A DNA stretch of 64,000 bases from Saprospiraceae bacterium (lineage in GTDB: Bacteria > Bacteroidota > Bacteroidia > Chitinophagales > Saprospiraceae): positions 8,114 through 72,113 of the forward strand of contig JADJYH010000035.1 of the NCBI GenBank assembly GCA_016719855.1. The letters are read 5' to 3'. The notes beneath the pieces are model-generated. The model was not told the DNA's origin and searched no databases. It saw only the letters and a program-made list of their open reading frames with translations. This document shows, piece after piece, positions 1 to 9,636 of the stretch. Positions within the stretch are counted from its first letter, which is position 1; each line of letters begins with the position of its first letter. Both the position numbers and the translations under genes were made by a program.

Positions 1-2
1 GA

Positions 3-839
3 ATGAAGTGTGGCATTATTGACAGTAATTATAACATTGTTGTACCAGCAAAATATAGGACACTGTTAATGTCTGACGATTATTATGCGATGGGGACGGA
101 TTGCAGTTTAATGTCTCCAGGTAATTGTTCAAAAATGGTTGCAATTATCAACATGTTCGGCGATACTATTTTGTATGATTCATTCAACTTAACCACACAA
201 TTTTTGGGATCAAATGCTTTAATGACAAGCAAAAAAGTAAAAGAATGGTATTGGTATAATGAAAAAGGAAGTTTGGTTCTTCCGTTTGCGATTAATTGGC
301 CTAACTGGGTTTATAGGGAAAATGCAATAGCTGAAGTCCTTCCAATCAAGGCACTAAACTCTAATGAAATATATTTGTATGACAAGATTGGCAAAATGTT
401 GACAAATGAGGCTTTCACTTCTGCAACCTTAATTGAAGATTCACCATTTATTTGGGTTGAAGAAACTAAAGGAAAATTCGGCATTTTAAATATTGAAGGC
501 AAATGGATTGTGCAAAGTGAACTTGGATGGCCTTATTCTACTTTCTCTAATAAAAATCTATCGAAAGATGAGTCAGAATATTTAACAGGTTTTATTGGGA
601 CGCAGGGGAACTATACTGTCATCTATGACAAAACAGGGCATAAAAAGTTTGAAGAGGAGGGCCGTTATCTCTTTCCATACAAAAGAATATCTGTGGTTGA
701 AAAAAAAATACAAGTTGTGAAATCTACAAAATCAAATGGTAACCGAGTACCTTTCCACGACCCTTCCACAAGCCTCCTCCAGCATCCCAAACACCTGCTC
801 AAACCGTTGTCATCCCAATATGGATCGGGCACGGTCTGA
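3..839 (+). CDS. WG-repeat-like protein, probable 3' frameshift
   Basis: About 240 credible residues with loosely repeated KxGIIDxxx and KFGILNxxG units, each followed by a hydrophobic strand; this resembles the WG (KWG) beta-repeat proteins of Bacteroidota, whose molecular role is mostly unknown. The ATG lies 2 bases from the window edge, so the real N-terminus may be outside. The last ~40 residues read antisense through a phosphatase remnant on the other strand and look spurious. Removing one A from the nine-A run at 700-708 ends the protein at the TGA at 718-720, just before that remnant. I infer the true end is about 720. No signal peptide is visible in the part present. Confidence 0.55.
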   Translation: MKCGIIDSNYNIVVPAKYRTLLMSDDYYAMGTDCSLMSPGNCSKMVAIINMFGDTILYDSFNLTTQFLGSNALMTSKKVKEWYWYNEKGSLVLPFAINWPNWVYRENAIAEVLPIKALNSNEIYLYDKIGKMLTNEAFTSATLIEDSPFIWVEETKGKFGILNIEGKWIVQSELGWPYSTFSNKNLSKDESEYLTGFIGTQGNYTVIYDKTGHKKFEEEGRYLFPYKRISVVEKKIQVVKSTKSNGNRVPFHDPSTSLLQHPKHLLKPLSSQYGSGTV

Positions 840-937
840 TTTCGGTCAGGCGTCACGAAGTTCATAATGAGTTGCTCTTTTTCCTCCTGTTCCTTGGTGG
901 TGGCGAGGTGCAGGATGTCCCGGTAAAGCTGGGTTGG
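732..937 (-). pseudogene. C-terminal remnant of low-molecular-weight protein tyrosine phosphatase
   Basis: On the minus strand, residues YRDILHLAT, then MNFVTPDRNQ and VPDPYWDDNG, match the C-terminal half of low-molecular-weight protein tyrosine phosphatases, where the Asp of the DPY loop is the general acid. Adding one T in the T-run near 818 continues the frame as FEQVFGMLEEACGRVVERY to a TGA at 732-734, the usual family ending. The N-terminal half with the CxxxxCR(S/T) active site is absent: the match stops at a GC-rich stretch of C and G runs at 938-958. Either the gene was truncated or the assembly is mis-joined there. As written it cannot encode an active enzyme. Confidence 0.7.
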
Positions 938-1082
938 GGGGCCCCCGCCCCGGGGGTTTTTGGCCGTAAAGGAATTTAAGGATTCAATTTTCGGCTGTAA
1001 GGCTTTTTTAGGACTACTTTTGTGACTGTAAAACCGCAGCCGGACTATCTATTAACCTGTAAAGTTTTTTCAGGACGAGACA

Positions 1083-1143
1083 GTTGAGATGGTTTAGCGC
1101 AAACCACCCTCAACCATCTCAACTCCCCTCAACTATCTCAACC
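1083..1143. repeat. Imperfect hairpin of short direct words upstream of the inositol monophosphatase gene
   Basis: GTTGAGATGGTT pairs perfectly with AACCATCTCAAC about 16 bases later. The second arm is followed by two further copies of a CTCAACt/c word. It ends eight bases before the start codon at 1151. Similar word-built hairpins occur in front of other genes in this window. Role unknown; it could form a 5' leader hairpin or be a mobile short repeat. Confidence 0.6.
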
Positions 1144-1150
1144 TTCCTAA

Positions 1151-1948
1151 ATGAACACTACCCAATTGGAACAACTTTGCCAACAAACCTGCCAGCTTGT
1201 GGAATCAGTCGCCGACTTTATCCGGGGTGAAGTGGGCAAAGTATCTGGTGAAAAAATCGAGGTAAAAAGCCTCAACAGCCTCGTCAGCTACGTGGACAAG
1301 ACCGCCGAGCGCCAGCTCGTGGCAGGCTTGAGCGAACTGCTGCCCGGCTCAACCTTCCTCACGGAGGAAGAGACCGTCGAACAAGCTGCTGGCGAGTTCC
1401 AGTGGATCATTGACCCGCTGGACGGCACAACGAATTTTTTGCACCAACTGCCCTGCTTCGCCGTGAGCGTGGCCTTGCGCCAGCACGAGGAAATCGTGCT
1501 CGGCATCGTGTACGAAGTAAACCGTCGGGAGTGCTTCTGTGCCTGGAAGGGGGGTGGCGCTTGGCTGAACGGGCAGCGCATTCGCACCTCGGCCACGGCC
1601 AGCCTCGCCGATTCACTGGTGGCGACGGGCTTCCCGTACCGGGATTTTGGCACCATGCACCGTTACATCGCCATCTTGCAGGATTTGATGAAAAGCACGA
1701 GGGGACTGCGCCGCTACGGGGCCGCCGCCGTTGACCTCGCCTATGTTTCCTGCGGGCGCTTCGACTCGTTTTTTGAATATGGCCTAAGCTCCTGGGACGT
1801 TGCAGCGGGCGTATTACTGGTGCAGGAGGCTGGTGGAAAAGTCAGCGATTTTGACGGTGGAGATGACTATGTTTTTGGTGGCAGGTTGCTGGCGACTGCG
1901 CCGGGAGTGTTTGGGGAGATGCTGGGGCTGATCAAAAACCATTCTTGA
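1151..1948 (+). CDS. Inositol monophosphatase family protein (SuhB-like)
   Basis: A 265-residue protein of normal family length. The metal-binding signature is complete: Glu72-Glu73 in LTEEET, WIIDPLDGTTNF with Asp88 and Asp91, and the C-terminal SSWDVAAG with Asp216. These residues bind the Mg2+ ions that hydrolyse phosphomonoesters such as myo-inositol 1-phosphate; some family members instead act on 3'-phosphoadenosine 5'-phosphate or fructose bisphosphate, and the sequence alone does not settle the substrate. Cytoplasmic, with no signal peptide. Transcribed alone and convergent with the S9 peptidase gene; a small hairpin lies between them at 2022-2044. The start is the first ATG after the upstream hairpin. 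Confidence 0.9.
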   Translation: MNTTQLEQLCQQTCQLVESVADFIRGEVGKVSGEKIEVKSLNSLVSYVDKTAERQLVAGLSELLPGSTFLTEEETVEQAAGEFQWIIDPLDGTTNFLHQLPCFAVSVALRQHEEIVLGIVYEVNRRECFCAWKGGGAWLNGQRIRTSATASLADSLVATGFPYRDFGTMHRYIAILQDLMKSTRGLRRYGAAAVDLAYVSCGRFDSFFEYGLSSWDVAAGVLLVQEAGGKVSDFDGGDDYVFGGRLLATAPGVFGEMLGLIKNHS

Positions 1949-2021
1949 AAATCAACTTGAGCAGCATTTTGCCCCACTCGAATGGTGCAAGCGTATCGTC
2001 TTTTATACTGCTGTTAGCATT

Positions 2022-2044
2022 GGCTTTTGGCTAGAAGCCAAAAG
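2022..2044. terminator. Small hairpin between convergent genes
   Basis: CTTTTGGC pairs with GCCAAAAG across the loop TAGAA. It lies 75 bases past the phosphatase stop and 80 bases before the end of the minus-strand peptidase gene. There is no clear T-tract, so it is only a possible bidirectional terminator. Confidence 0.35.
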
Positions 2045-2123
2045 TAAATTGCAGATGGACAAAACCTTGCGCTCGAAAGTTTAATTTAAACCTGTTACTT
2101 GGGCGAACTTCAACTTCACCATT

Positions 2124-4114
2124 TTAATCAATCTTCTCAATATATTCCTTCCCGAACATTATTTCAAAATCACCAGCCTCGATGTCATTGCCACGGGCTT
2201 CTTTGCGGCCACCAAGGGTTTTGTGCAAAAAATACTCAGTGATGGCCCAAAACGAAACCCAACTTTCCGGCTTCCGATAGTCGTGGCCTTCTTCTGGGTA
2301 AAAAAAGTACACCACTTCCTTTTTGGCGGCGTTCAGCTCGGAGGCGAACTTGTCCGACTGCTCCTGCGGCACCCGGTCGTCAAGGCTGCCGTGCGTGAGC
2401 AGGATGGGGTTGGCGATGCTTTTGAGGTAGGTATTGGGAGAATGTTTTTTCAAAAGTTCAAGACCCTCCTCCGTGTTCGGGTCGCCGACACGGGGCAGCC
2501 AGACGAGGCCGTCGGCAGCGACTTCGGGCATTTGGCAGAAGGCGGGCAGGTCGCCGATGCCATACATCGAAACGCCGCACTTGAACAGGTCGGGTGCAGC
2601 GGCCATCGCAAAATTTGCGGCGTAGCCGCCATACGACCAGCCCCAAATTCCAAGCCTGCTGCGGTTGGCAATGCCCTGTTTGATGGCCCAAGTGGCCACG
2701 TCCACGATGTCGTAGTGCATGGCCTCGCCCCACTGCTTGTCGCCTGCGTCGGTCATTTTTTTGCCCAAGCCCGTGGTGCCACGGAACTCCATGTTGATGA
2801 CGGCGTAGCCCCGGTTGGCCAGTAGTTGGAAGCAACGGTTGTGGAACCAACTGTTCCAGTGCGTGACGCCCGCCCACGGCCCGCCGTGAATGTAAACGAC
2901 GGTCGGTAGCGGCGTCTTGGGCATCCCGTCCGCACGGCTCATTCCGTATGGCACGTAGAGGTGTACGGGCAATTTCAGGCCGTCACGGGTGGTGACGGTG
3001 AAGGCAGTACGGGTGGGAAGGTCATATCCGTCGAAGTAGCTGTAGTCGTTGAAGAGCGGGGTGAGCTTCTTTGCCTTGCGGTCGTAGAGGTAGTAAAACA
3101 TGGGGCCGCCGTCGAGCCGCCGCACGAGCCAGTTGTTGTGGTCTTGGCTGGCGCCAACGAAGCTGGTACTGTTTTTCAGTTCTTTGTCCAAAAACTCGAA
3201 GTCCGCCCGGACGCCCTCATCCACGATGTGGCGGCGGGTGCTGGCGAAGAGCGCCACCACGGAGGTCGGCTTGCCCGTCAAGTCCAGCGTAAATGCTGCG
3301 GGGAAAATATCGGCGTCGGGGTCGCTGGCAAGTTCGGTCACTTCGCCTGTCTCGGTGCTGATGGCCACGAGGCTGGCCTTGTCCTTCCCGGTGTTGTCGG
3401 TGGCGTAAATGGTCTTCCCGTCATGGCTCACCGACACGATTCTCGACACGCCGCCGATGAAGAAATCTGGCGTAAATGGGTATTTGATGACCTCTAACCA
3501 CTGCCCGCCTTGGCGTCGCAGGAGGGTTCGCACCATGTTGGAATCATTGCGGAGCGCCGCCACCAAGCCAAAGTTTTCATCCAAAAACACCTGTTCCAGA
3601 CCATCCATCAGGCCGAGGCGTTTGGTGCTGCCGCTCAAGAGGTCGAGGATGTAGAGGCCGCTCTGCGAGGGGTCAACTGCCACAATATTGGCGGCAATCT
3701 TGTTCGGGAAACGGGTGCTCATGTGTGTTACGCTCAGGCTTTTGAAGGGAAAAAATTGACTTTGCGCAGCTTGTTGGACGTCAGTGAGGTGCTGTAAAGT
3801 TCGAAGCTGGTATCCCGTTGCAACACGACCATCAGGCCGCCTTCGTAGAGCAGGTGCCAGTTGGTCAGCTTGCCGTCGAAGTGCCTTTTCTTTTCGTGCA
3901 GCGGAAAATTCCCTTGGACGTAGTAGAGCGTGCTGTCCGAACCATCAGCCTTTTTTTGGTAAAAAACGGTGCTGCCGTCGAGCGAGAGGCGCACGTTCGA
4001 CTTGGTTTTTTCCTTGAAAAATAGCGTCCGGGGAATGAGGTTGTCGGCACTTGGCGTTTGCGCCGAGAGGCCAAAAACCAGCAGCAACAACCAACACGTA
4101 ATGCGATATTTCAT
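2124..4114 (-). CDS. S9 prolyl oligopeptidase family serine peptidase (one frameshift)
   Basis: Two adjacent frames make one ~660-residue secreted peptidase. The N-terminal frame (from 4114) starts with a signal peptide, MKYRITCWLLLLVFGLSAQ, then beta-propeller strands. The second frame carries the rest of the propeller and the alpha/beta-hydrolase domain. In the second piece the catalytic Ser is in GWSYGG (residue 363), the Asp in HGSLDDRVP (~449) and the His in EEGHDY (480), so the triad is complete. The frames join if one T is removed or added in the T-run near 3750: the alternative reading FFPFKSLSVTHMSTRF connects both pieces. This is probably a sequencing error. Family members cleave short peptides, here presumably in the periplasm; specificity cannot be read from the sequence. 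Confidence 0.85.
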
Positions 4115-4211
4115 GTTTGAGTTTGACTTTTTTGAAAAAAATTGGCGCAAAAATACGCAGTTGGCGGGTCAATGTTGGCAAACGCAGCAAACCTATTTTT
4201 TGTATAAAAAC

Positions 4212-5664
4212 TCAACCCAATTTCCTTGCCACCAACTCATTCGTCGCTTTCGGCTCGGCCTTCCCCTTCGAGGCCCGCATCACCTCGCCCATGAAAAAGC
4301 CGATAAGCCCCTTCTTCCCCTTGCGGTATTCAGCCACTTTGTCGGGGTTGGCGGCCAGCACCTCGTCCACGATTTTTTCGAGGAAATCCGAGTCCGAGCT
4401 TTGCAGCAGGTTCAGCTTTTGCGCCAGCTCCAGTGGCGGCGTATGGGGCGACTTCACCAGTTCGGGGAAAATGCGCTGGTTGGCGATGGAGGCGCTCACC
4501 TGCCCCGATTCGATGAGCTGGAGGTAGGCCGCCAACTGCTCCGATGAAACTGGAAAATCTTCAATGCTGCTTCCCGTTTCCGCCAGCCACGGGCTTATTT
4601 TGTTGATAAAAGATTGGCAACGGCCTTGCCCGCCACCCTTGCGAGGCGCAGACCCTGGCTGTTTTTCAAAAAAACGCTGCCGTCTCCCGCTCCTGCGTCA
4701 GCAGCCGGGTGTCGTATTCAGGTAGCTCAAATTTGTTGACGAAGCGGTTGAAAATCGTCTGTGGGAGTTCCGGTAGGCTGTCGGCCACCTCGTCCACCCA
4801 CTGCTGCGTGAACACCACGGGCGGCAGGTCGGGGTCGGGGAAGTAGCGGTAGTCGTGGGCGCTCTCCTTGTCCCGCATGGGCGATGTTTCGCCAGTGGCG
4901 GGGTTGAAATTCAGCGTGGAGCGCACGATTTCCTCGCCGTTTTCCAGCAAGTCCACTTGCCGTTTTACCTCAAATTCGATGGCCTGCCTTGCGAAGCGCA
5001 TCGAGTTCACGTTCTTGATTTCGCAGCGCTCGCCGAGCAGTGTTTCGCCCTTTTTGCGCACGGAAACGTTCACGTCGCAGCGCATGGAGCCTTCCTGCAT
5101 GTTGCCGTCGGAGATGCCGAGGTAGCGGGCCAGTTGGCGCATGGCGGTCATGAAGGCGTCCACCTCCTCGCCACTGCGCAGGTCGGGCTCGCTCACGATT
5201 TCGAGGAGCGGTACGCCCGCCCGGTTCAGGTCAATCATCGAGTGGCGGGGGCTGAGGTCGTGGATGCTCTTCCCGGCGTCCTCCTCCATGTGGATGTGGT
5301 GGATGCGCACCGTGCGGCGGTAGCCGTCCATTTGCAGCTCCATCGAGCCGCCGACACAGACCGGCAGGCGGTCCTGCGTGATTTGGTAGCCTTTTGGCAA
5401 ATCGGTGTAGAAATAGTTCTTCCGGTCGAAGCAGTTGCGCAGGTTGATGCGGCTGCCGAGCGCCAGGCCCAGCCGCACGGCGTACTCCACCTGCCGCTTG
5501 TTCAGCCGGGGTAAGGTGCCGGGATGCCCCAGCGAGATGGCGCTAACATGCGTGTTCGGCTCGCCGCCAAAACTTGCGTCGTCGCTGCAAAACGCCTTGC
5601 TCTGCGTGGAGAGTTGCAGGTGGATTTCGAGGCCGATGACCGGCTCGTAGTATTCGTATTTCAT
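4212..5664 (-). CDS. gatB: Aspartyl/glutamyl-tRNA amidotransferase subunit B (two frameshifts)
   Basis: GatB, with GatA and GatC, converts misacylated Glu-tRNA(Gln) or Asp-tRNA(Asn) into the amidated form. The N-terminal piece begins MKYEYYEPVIGLEIHLQL and contains LPKGYQITQ, HMEEDAGKS, RAGVPLLEIVSEPD and AHDYRYFPDPDLPP, all GatB signatures. The C-terminal piece holds the helical YqeY-like tRNA-binding domain ending KATNELVARKLG. Frame is lost at the T7/A5 tract near 4662-4674 and again at a T4 run near 4611; between them a third frame reads VAGKAVANL. Because the gene should be essential without GlnRS or AsnRS, these are most likely homopolymer sequence errors. gatA and gatC are not in the window. 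Confidence 0.93.
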
Positions 5665-5686
5665 ATTCACGGTGACATGAGAGCAT

Positions 5687-5770
5687 GAGTGAATGAGTGA
5701 GACTTCAGGGAGCAAATCAGGAAGACGGGTTGCGGAATATTCACCTCATTCCCTTATCATTCATTCACTC
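5687..5770. repeat. Inverted short-word repeat upstream of gatB
   Basis: GAGTGAATGA at 5687-5696 pairs with TCATTCACTC at 5761-5770. Both arms contain extra copies of a GAGTGA / TCATTC word. It occupies the gap between the helicase 3' end and the gatB start, both on the minus strand, so it could be a terminator-like or leader hairpin. Confidence 0.5.
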
Positions 5771-5775
5771 CATTG

Positions 5776-8700
5776 TCAATCATCCAACTCCTCAATCTCC
5801 ACCTCCGCAAAACTGTCCACCTGCTGCTGGTTCTTCAAGAAATTGCACCACGAGCAAGTGGGCTCACCGCAGCCCTCGTAGAACTCCTGCCGCATGATTT
5901 TGCCGTAGGTGTCCACGATGAGGTTTTTGACGAAGGCCACATCGCCCGGCTCAAATTGGATGCGCTTGTCGGCGAACGCCCCTTTTGAATCGGGTTCGAG
6001 GTAGCTGATTTCGGCGCTGACGGCCAAGGCGGGGTTGTTCCGCCAGTTTTCAAACAGGATTTTGTAGAAAACAAGTTGCCGCCAGTAAGTGCCTCCGATT
6101 GCGGATTGCGGATTGCGGATTGCGGATTGGGGCCCTGCAACTGGCTGCTGTCTGTGGACTGTGGACTGTGGACTGCCGACTGTGGACTGCCGACTGCCAA
6201 CTCCATCTCCGGCCTTTTCAGCTTGGCAGGGTCTGCACTGCCCGTTTTATAGTCCACGATATGCGCTTCCAGGCCCGCCTTGTCCACATAATCAATCCGG
6301 TCAATGACGCCCATCATCGGCACGCCCTCCACCACCACGTACTTGAACTCCTGCTCCACCTTGCAGTTTTTGGGCCAGTTGGCTTGGTGGTGCCGTACGT
6401 AATCTGCCAAGTATTGCCTACCCAGGTCGAGCCTTCGCTCGAAATCCTTTTTACTCAAAAACCCCTGCTGGCGTTTCATTTCCGCTTCAAAAAACTGCAC
6501 AAATTCTCCCACAAAAGGAAATTGCCGATTGCTCGGCGCAGCCCGCAGCATCTTCTCAAAGCCCCGCCGCAAGGCGTCGTGCATGGCCGTGCCGTAAAAC
6601 GCCGCCTCGGTCGCCACCGCAGGTGCCCGCAGCACGTTTTCGTAGTAAAAACTCAGCGGGCAGCGCAGGAACTTGTTCAGCGTGGAAACACTCAGGGTGA
6701 ATTTTTCGAGCAGCGACTGCACCGCCTCCCGGTCGTGTGGCTCGATGCCCTTGGGCTTGTTTTCTAACAAAAGCGCCGCCTGCACGTCCAGCATGGCCTC
6801 CATCGTGGCGCTGCCGGGCTGCACGTCCAGGCCCGTCCCCTGCAATATTTCCTCCACAAAAATGGCCGGGTTCAGCGCCTTGCCGTCGTCGCCCTGTTCG
6901 GCATAACTGATTTGCAGGGACTCCTTCGCCCTCGTCATGCCGACGTAAAACAGCCTACGACGAGCCTCCTCCGCATCCGCCTCCCCGCTCAGGGTCAGCG
7001 TGTCAGGGAACGAAAACTGCTGCCCGCCGCTGCGCTTGTTGGGCTCCCACTGCTCCTTCACGCAGTCGAGCAGGAAGACCCGGCGGAATTCGAGGCCCTT
7101 GGCACTGTGGGCGGTGAGGAGTTGGATTGACGATTGACGATTGACGATTGACGATTGGGGGCAGGGATTCGGGGATTGCGGATTGGCGGCTGCTGCGGAT
7201 TGGGGGCTGCCAGGCTGCCAATCGGCAAGGAATGGGCGGGTAGGCCAGGGCTGTCCGCAATCCTAAATCCGCAATCCGCAATCCAATCCGGTTTGCGTCC
7301 ATGCTTTTCAGAATCTCCAGCAGGCGGCTGAGTCCGAGGCGGGGATTGCGTTCGGTCTCTTTTTCGATGAAACTGGTGAAGGCGAAAAGCACCTGTAACT
7401 GCTCCTGCCGTTGCTCCCCGTCCAGGATATTGCGCAGCAAACCGCTACGGTTGATGACCCGCTCCACGAAGGCCGGGAGGCCAAGGTTGGCATACTGACT
7501 GAGCATAAATTCTAGAAAATCAGCTACTTGCAGCAATTTTTCCGGCTTTCGAGACCAGCTTCTTTCAACAGTTTTTTATTGGAAATGGCGCTCCGCAGGT
7601 ACAGCGATACGGGGCGGACACCGGGCTTGGGTGGCAGCGTTTCCATGCCTGTCCAGCCCTCGCCCTCGGCAGCCAGCCACATGCTGAGGTGGGCGAGGTC
7701 TTGCGGTTTTATCCCAAAAAAATCAAAGTGCAGGATGCGGAACAGCCCATTTTCGCCGCTGAACGGCTTGTGGAACTCATCGTGGAAATAGCCGAGCAAC
7801 AGCCGGAGGTTCTGCACCAGCGGCAGGTCGAGGGCGTTCACGGACTGGCGGGTCTGGAACGGGATGCCCTTTTTGCCCAAAATCGCCATCAGCCGCTTCG
7901 CCTGTTTGTGCTTCGCAAAAATGACCGCCACCTCGTCGAGCGGGAAGCCCTCGTCCATCAGTTTTTCGAGCTGCTCCGCAATGGCCACCTCCTCCTGCAA
8001 GCGGTTCGGGTAGCATGTCACGACGGGGCGCAGGGGCAGTCCGGCGAAGTCGGCATGGCGGGCCGTGAGGATTTTTTCAATGCCTAAATCCTTGAGGTTG
8101 TTGAGGATGCGGATTTTGTTTTGCCCAATCAGTGACCCCGACGTGTCCAGGATATGCTGTGAGGAACGGTAGTTTTCCGTAAGCACCACCACCTTCAACT
8201 CGCCGTGGTAGGTGTGGTAAAAATCGGAGATGTTCTTCAGCCTCGCCCCCTGAAACTCGTAGATGCTCTGGTCGTCGTCGCCGACAATGAAGATGTTTGG
8301 GGTGTCCCAAAACTCGGTGAGGCGGTGGAGGATTTCGTTCTGTGCGCCGTTGGTGTCCTGGTACTCGTCGAGGAGGAAGTAGAGGTACTGCTCCTGGTAG
8401 CGGGCGAGCAGGTTGGGGTAGTCCCGGAAGGCCCGCAGCACCCAGAGAATCATGTCCTCGTAGTCGTAGCGGCGGCTGTCGTGCATCAGTTTTTCGTAGC
8501 GTTCAAAAAGCTGGACGGCGCTGTGCAGGCGCTCCATTTTCTGTTGCTCCTCCTCTAATTTGGCGGTTTTTAGGTCGCCTTTTTTTACGCTGCCCCGGTT
8601 TTGCTTGTAAATGAACTCCTCCCGATTGGGCAGGTCAGCGAGGTATTCCTCCATTTTTTTCAGCACAAAAGCCGCCGTCCAATTCTCCGATTTCATGCGG

Positions 8701-9182
8701 CGGAATAGGTTTTGGAGGTGGCTTTCGTAGAAATAACCGTCGGCCCGGCCCCGGCGGAGCGGGTGCTGCCAGGGCAGTTCGTCCATCAATTGCCGGATGA
8801 TTTCGACCCGTTCGAGGTCGCTCAATGGCTCCAGTTCCCGGCGGCCAAACAGGTCGAGGTTGTCCTGGATGATGGTGTTGCAAAACGAGTGGAAGGTGAA
8901 GATGTGCACCTTGTGGGCATCCGGCCCGATGAGCGAGAGCAGCCGCTGCCGCATGGCCTGCACCCCGGCGTCGGTGAAGGTGAGGCAGAGGATATTGTGC
9001 GGCTGTGTGTCGGTGCGCAGCAGGATATTGCCGATGCGGGCGGCGAGGATGTGCGTCTTGCCCGTACCCGGCCCGGCGATGACCAGCACCGGCCCTTCGA
9101 TGTGCTCGACGGCCTCCCGCTGCGCCGGGTTGAGGCGAGCGAGTTCGTGAAGGAAGGTCTCGTTGTAGGTCTGGATGGTCAT
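5776..9182 (-). CDS. UvrD/PcrA-type helicase fused to PD-(D/E)XK nuclease, interrupted by repeat tracts
   Basis: A ~1100-residue SF1 helicase-nuclease. Starting at ATG 9182: Walker A AGPGTGKT, motif Ia TFTDAG, Walker B LDEYQDTN, motif III GDDDQSIYEFQGA, motif V TAHSAKGLEF and motif VI YVGMTRAKESL. The C-terminal nuclease has IVDYKTG, a Cys in RCPLSFYYE and a CxxxxCxxC cluster in GEPTCSWCNF, matching the iron-sulphur-stapled nucleases of AddB/AdnA-type repair enzymes. It is expected to unwind and trim DNA in recombination repair. Frame is lost three times: an A-run near 7548, and two heptanucleotide repeat tracts at 7125-7289 and 6096-6201, both between conserved motifs. All conserved motifs survive in one frame or another. 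Confidence 0.85.
6096..6201. repeat. Heptanucleotide tandem repeats inside the nuclease domain coding region
   Basis: Two adjacent tracts of 7-base units: five GGATTGC-type units at 6096-6130, then six or seven TGTGGAC / TGCCGAC units at 6150-6201. They lie between KRPEMEL and the YWRQLVFYK segment of the nuclease. As seven is not a multiple of three, each unit gained or lost shifts frame, and as written the downstream conserved segment is out of frame. Confidence 0.8.
7125..7289. repeat. Heptanucleotide repeat / inverted-repeat insertion inside the helicase domain coding region
   Basis: Four to five GATTGAC units at 7125-7157, then GGATTGC-type units at 7165-7203, an ~50-base spacer, and reverse-complement GCAATCC units at 7252-7289. 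The insert sits between LLEILKSMDANR and the QLLTAHSAKGLEF motif, is about 165 bases long and is absent in typical helicases as far as I can judge. Its two GGATTGC arms can pair into a hairpin. Confidence 0.8.
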
Positions 9183-9224
9183 TAAAGGCAAAAGTAGAAA
9201 GTAAAAAGGCAAAAGTGTTGGGAG

Positions 9225-9297
9225 TTGTGGTCGCCCAATTTATTGGGCAGACCGGATGTGTTCATTTCGGTCTGCTCAATAAATTGGGCGACCACAA
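9225..9297. repeat. Near-perfect 30-bp inverted repeat between divergent genes
   Basis: TTGTGGTCGCCCAATTTATT and the following GGGCAGACCG reappear in reverse complement, with one mismatch, after a 13-base loop. The stem is about 30 bp. It lies between the helicase start (9182, minus) and a small membrane protein start (9343, plus). It is too long for an ordinary terminator; it could be an extruding cruciform, a short mobile element or a shared leader. Confidence 0.85.
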
Positions 9298-9342
9298 ATT
9301 CGGATTATTTTTGCCCAAAATCGTTCAACCAACTTTCAACTA

Positions 9343-9636
9343 ATGAAAATTCTTGCACTCCTACTTTGCCTAGCTGGCGCTGGCATGGCGGTCGTTTCGG
9401 GATTCATGGCCATGTTTTCGCCGATGGCGATGGATGCGCCGGGCAGCGAAAAATCCACCGCACTTTGGGCGTTTGTTTACCTGATGTTTGCTTCGCCGGT
9501 AGCGTTCATCATTACGGACATTGTAGCTTGGATTCAGTTTGCGAAAGGTAATCATGGTGGTGCCATCAAATGGGTGCTGTTGGGTTTTGTGCCTTTCGTG
9601 GCGGCGTTTATCGCCTTGTTTTCAGCCGGAAAATGA
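9343..9636 (+). CDS. Small integral membrane protein
   Basis: A 97-residue hydrophobic protein starting MKILALLLCLAGAGMAVVSG, with three likely membrane segments at about residues 3-25, 44-65 and 75-95 and a short GNHGG loop between the last two. No catalytic motif is recognisable and I do not assign a function. It is preceded by the long inverted repeat at 9225-9297. Its last 15 bases overlap the 3' end of the convergent HEAT-repeat gene. The hydrophobic periodicity and good ATG argue that it is real. Confidence 0.7.
   Translation: MKILALLLCLAGAGMAVVSGFMAMFSPMAMDAPGSEKSTALWAFVYLMFASPVAFIITDIVAWIQFAKGNHGGAIKWVLLGFVPFVAAFIALFSAGK

Noticed and set aside
4855..5514. 219-codon open frame on the plus strand
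   Set aside because: Antisense shadow of gatB in GC-rich coding sequence, composition rich in His, Val and Ala, no start signal.
6096..6201. CRISPR-like or tandem-repeat regulatory locus outside genes
   Set aside because: The units are only seven bases and lie inside the helicase-nuclease coding region.
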